Of a stretch of DNA of 6,469 bases, positions 5,085 through 6,469 are shown piece by piece. The notes beneath the pieces were generated by a model, which ran no database searches, was not told where the DNA came from, and saw nothing but the letters and a program-made list of their open reading frames with translations. Origin of the DNA: Trueperaceae bacterium (GTDB lineage: Bacteria > Deinococcota > Deinococci > Deinococcales > Trueperaceae); the NCBI GenBank assembly GCA_007128755.1, contig SKWV01000240.1, positions 1-6,469 on the forward strand, in the 5' to 3' direction. The translations under genes were made by a program, and so were the position numbers. The stretch's first letter is position 1, and each line of letters starts with the position of its first letter.

Positions 5085-6218
5085 ATGACGGCTCGCGCAG
5101 CACCCATCGCCGACGTCCACACCGACCCCGCCGAAGCCGCCCTGGCGGCCCTGCTCCGGGAACTGGTCGACCAGGAGCGCGCCGGCGTGGTCGTCCCGCC
5201 GCACGCCGCGGCCGACGGCTTCTGGTTCGGCGGCGGGAACGCGGTCGACGATGGGTCCGGGACCGTCTGGCTCGTCGGCCGCTACCGCGACGGCGGCGAC
5301 TCGCGCACCGGCCTGGCGGCCGGCGCGCGCGGGCTCGAGCTGACCCTGTGGCGCTCGGCGGACGGCGGTCGCTCATTCGAACGGGCGGCGTCGTGGTCGA
5401 AGGCCGACCTCTCGTCGCTGGGGCGCGTCACCTCGATCGAGGGGGCGTCGCTCCTGCGGCGCCACGATGGGTCGTGGGAGCTCGCCGTGTCGCTCGAGAA
5501 GGACGTGCCGTACCCGCGCGAGGTGGCCGCGCTGCAGAAACCGGGCACCGGCGTGTGGTCGATCGACCGGCTCACGGGCGCTCGACCGGACCTGATCGAC
5601 GTGGGCTCGCAACGCGCCTCTCTCGCGAGCGACGACCCCGAGACGCTGCACCTCAAGGACCCGGTCCTCGTGCGCGAGGGGGACCGCACGCACGCCTACG
5701 TGTGCAGCCACCCCGCCACGTGGGCCTCGTCGAACACGCTGTGGTGGTCACGACCGCACGACGACGGCGCGTTCGAGCCGCATGCCTGGCCCTTCGCACC
5801 GCGCGGCGCGGTCTGGGACGTCGCCGTCACGCGCGTCACCCATCGCTGGAGCGTGCCGCGCGTCGGCCGCTTCGCCGCTGCGCCGCCGCGCTCGGTCTAC
5901 CTCTACGACGGGGCGGAGTGCATGCGACCGCTCCAGAGTGACCCGCGCGCGGCCGCCCGGCCGCGGGGCTCCTCCTGCGAGGAGCTCGGCGGGGCGATGT
6001 GGAGCCTCGACGACGAGCCGACGGCGCTGCGCCGTCTCTCGCGCGTGGCGCCGCTCTTCGTGTCGCCGCACGGCACCGGCTGCAGCCGCTACCTGAGCCT
6101 CCTCGAGACCGGCGACGAGCTGGTCGCGTTCTGGCAGCAAGGGCGGCCCGACGGCTCCCAGCCGTTGGTGTCGCACCGGCTGCCGCTCGCACGGGTGCGC
6201 GAGCTCTTGGGCGCCTGA
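5085..6218 (+). CDS. Cytoplasmic beta-propeller protein with Asp-box, sialidase/glycosidase-like, function unknown
   Basis: A 377-residue protein with no signal peptide or membrane segment. The ATG at 5085 is chosen because the 13 residues before it (from GTG 5046) are Arg-rich and unconvincing; no clear Shine-Dalgarno precedes either start. After a helical N-terminus (about 15-35), the sequence is rich in Trp/Gly beta-strand patterns. A clear Asp-box is at 91-98 (SADGGRSF), preceded by LTLW. Other propeller-like strands are VWLVGRYRD (61-69), SIEGASLLRRHDGSWELAVS (117-136), HLKDPVLV (189-196) and LFVSPHGTG. These patterns occur in sialidase-like and GH43/GH32-like propellers, but I cannot assign a family or confirm catalytic residues. 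Its C-terminus converges on an FGGY sugar kinase gene, loosely suggesting carbohydrate metabolism. It is divergent from the stressosome operon and need not be related to it. Confidence 0.8.
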   Translation: MTARAAPIADVHTDPAEAALAALLRELVDQERAGVVVPPHAAADGFWFGGGNAVDDGSGTVWLVGRYRDGGDSRTGLAAGARGLELTLWRSADGGRSFERAASWSKADLSSLGRVTSIEGASLLRRHDGSWELAVSLEKDVPYPREVAALQKPGTGVWSIDRLTGARPDLIDVGSQRASLASDDPETLHLKDPVLVREGDRTHAYVCSHPATWASSNTLWWSRPHDDGAFEPHAWPFAPRGAVWDVAVTRVTHRWSVPRVGRFAAAPPRSVYLYDGAECMRPLQSDPRAAARPRGSSCEELGGAMWSLDDEPTALRRLSRVAPLFVSPHGTGCSRYLSLLETGDELVAFWQQGRPDGSQPLVSHRLPLARVRELLGA

Positions 6219-6230
6219 GCCGGAGCGCTC

Positions 6231-6469
6231 CTACACGCCTACGCCCAGGTAGCGCGCGTACGCCTCCTCGACCGCGGGCCCCACGTCGGCGTCGGGCTCG
6301 AACCACACGTCGGCGTGCGGGGCGCGCTCCGGTGCGTACCCGAGCGCTCGCCAGGCCAGCCACGCCGCCCCCTCCGCGGCACCGACCTCGCGGGGCGTGC
6401 CGTCGTCGTTCACGGGCCGGCCGAGCGGGAGCCCCAGCGCGTTCGCGAGCATCTGCAGCCAGGTGTCGC
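6231..6469 (-). CDS. FGGY-family carbohydrate kinase (xylulokinase-like), C-terminal 78 residues (5' end outside window)
   Basis: The frame is open from the right edge and ends at TAG 6231-6233, so only the C-terminal end is seen. The visible DTWLQMLANALGLPL stretch matches the FGGY-C motif in which a Trp/Gln segment precedes the (L/I)AD/N-xLGxPV helix. It is followed, after an insert, by AAEGAAWLAWRALGY, equivalent to the conserved E-xxA-GAA-LA helix of the C-terminal ATP-binding lobe. The protein ends with the usual acidic/aromatic tail (EPDADVGPAVEEAYARYLG). By family knowledge these enzymes phosphorylate sugars or polyols such as xylulose, ribulose, gluconate or glycerol with ATP; the substrate cannot be read from this fragment. 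It converges with the propeller gene, leaving 12 nt between stops. Confidence 0.8.
   Translation of the reverse strand, partial: DTWLQMLANALGLPLGRPVNDDGTPREVGAAEGAAWLAWRALGYAPERAPHADVWFEPDADVGPAVEEAYARYLGVGV

Noticed and set aside
6222..6231. The perfect palindrome GGAGCGCTCC between the two convergent stop codons, as a bidirectional terminator.
   Set aside because: It has no loop and no flanking T-run on either strand, so it cannot form a standard intrinsic terminator.

Overview
This is a very GC-rich, densely coded bacterial window with GTG starts, 2-8 nt gene junctions and almost no intergenic DNA. The sequence alone does not fix the lineage. The style and gene content fit a high-GC soil or aquatic group such as Myxococcota, Binatota, Rokubacteria-like bacteria or Actinobacteria.

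The centre (4938 down to 431, minus strand) is a compact stressosome operon. It encodes an RsbR-type globin-STAS sensor that keeps its putative haem ligand, a short RsbS-type STAS scaffold protein, one protein joining an RsbT-type switch kinase to an RsbX/SpoIIE-type PP2C phosphatase, and a soluble hybrid histidine kinase (HisKA, HATPase, receiver, Hpt). The junctions are 7 nt, 2 nt and a 4-nt GTGA overlap, so co-transcription and translational coupling are likely. No sigma factor, anti-sigma factor or RsbU/V/W gene lies in the window. The adjacent output is therefore more likely a phosphorelay. Three details stand out: the kinase and its opposing phosphatase share one polypeptide; the residue matching the phosphorylated serine of RsbS is alanine; and the histidine kinase begins with what looks like a degenerate RsbT-like segment that may link it to the stressosome.

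Downstream at the left edge (357 to 1, minus strand) is the N-terminal part of a secreted Mn/Zn-type ABC transporter substrate-binding protein. It has its own sigma70-like promoter, whose -35 box overlaps the stop codon of the histidine kinase gene. An inverted repeat over the predicted transcription start resembles DtxR/MntR-family metalloregulator sites.

On the right, a 146-nt divergent intergenic region separates the stressosome operon from a plus-strand gene (5085-6218) for a cytoplasmic beta-propeller protein with an Asp-box, possibly a glycosidase-like protein. It converges, with a 12-nt gap, on the C-terminal end of an FGGY-family carbohydrate kinase (6469 to 6231, minus strand), which hints at sugar metabolism at that edge.
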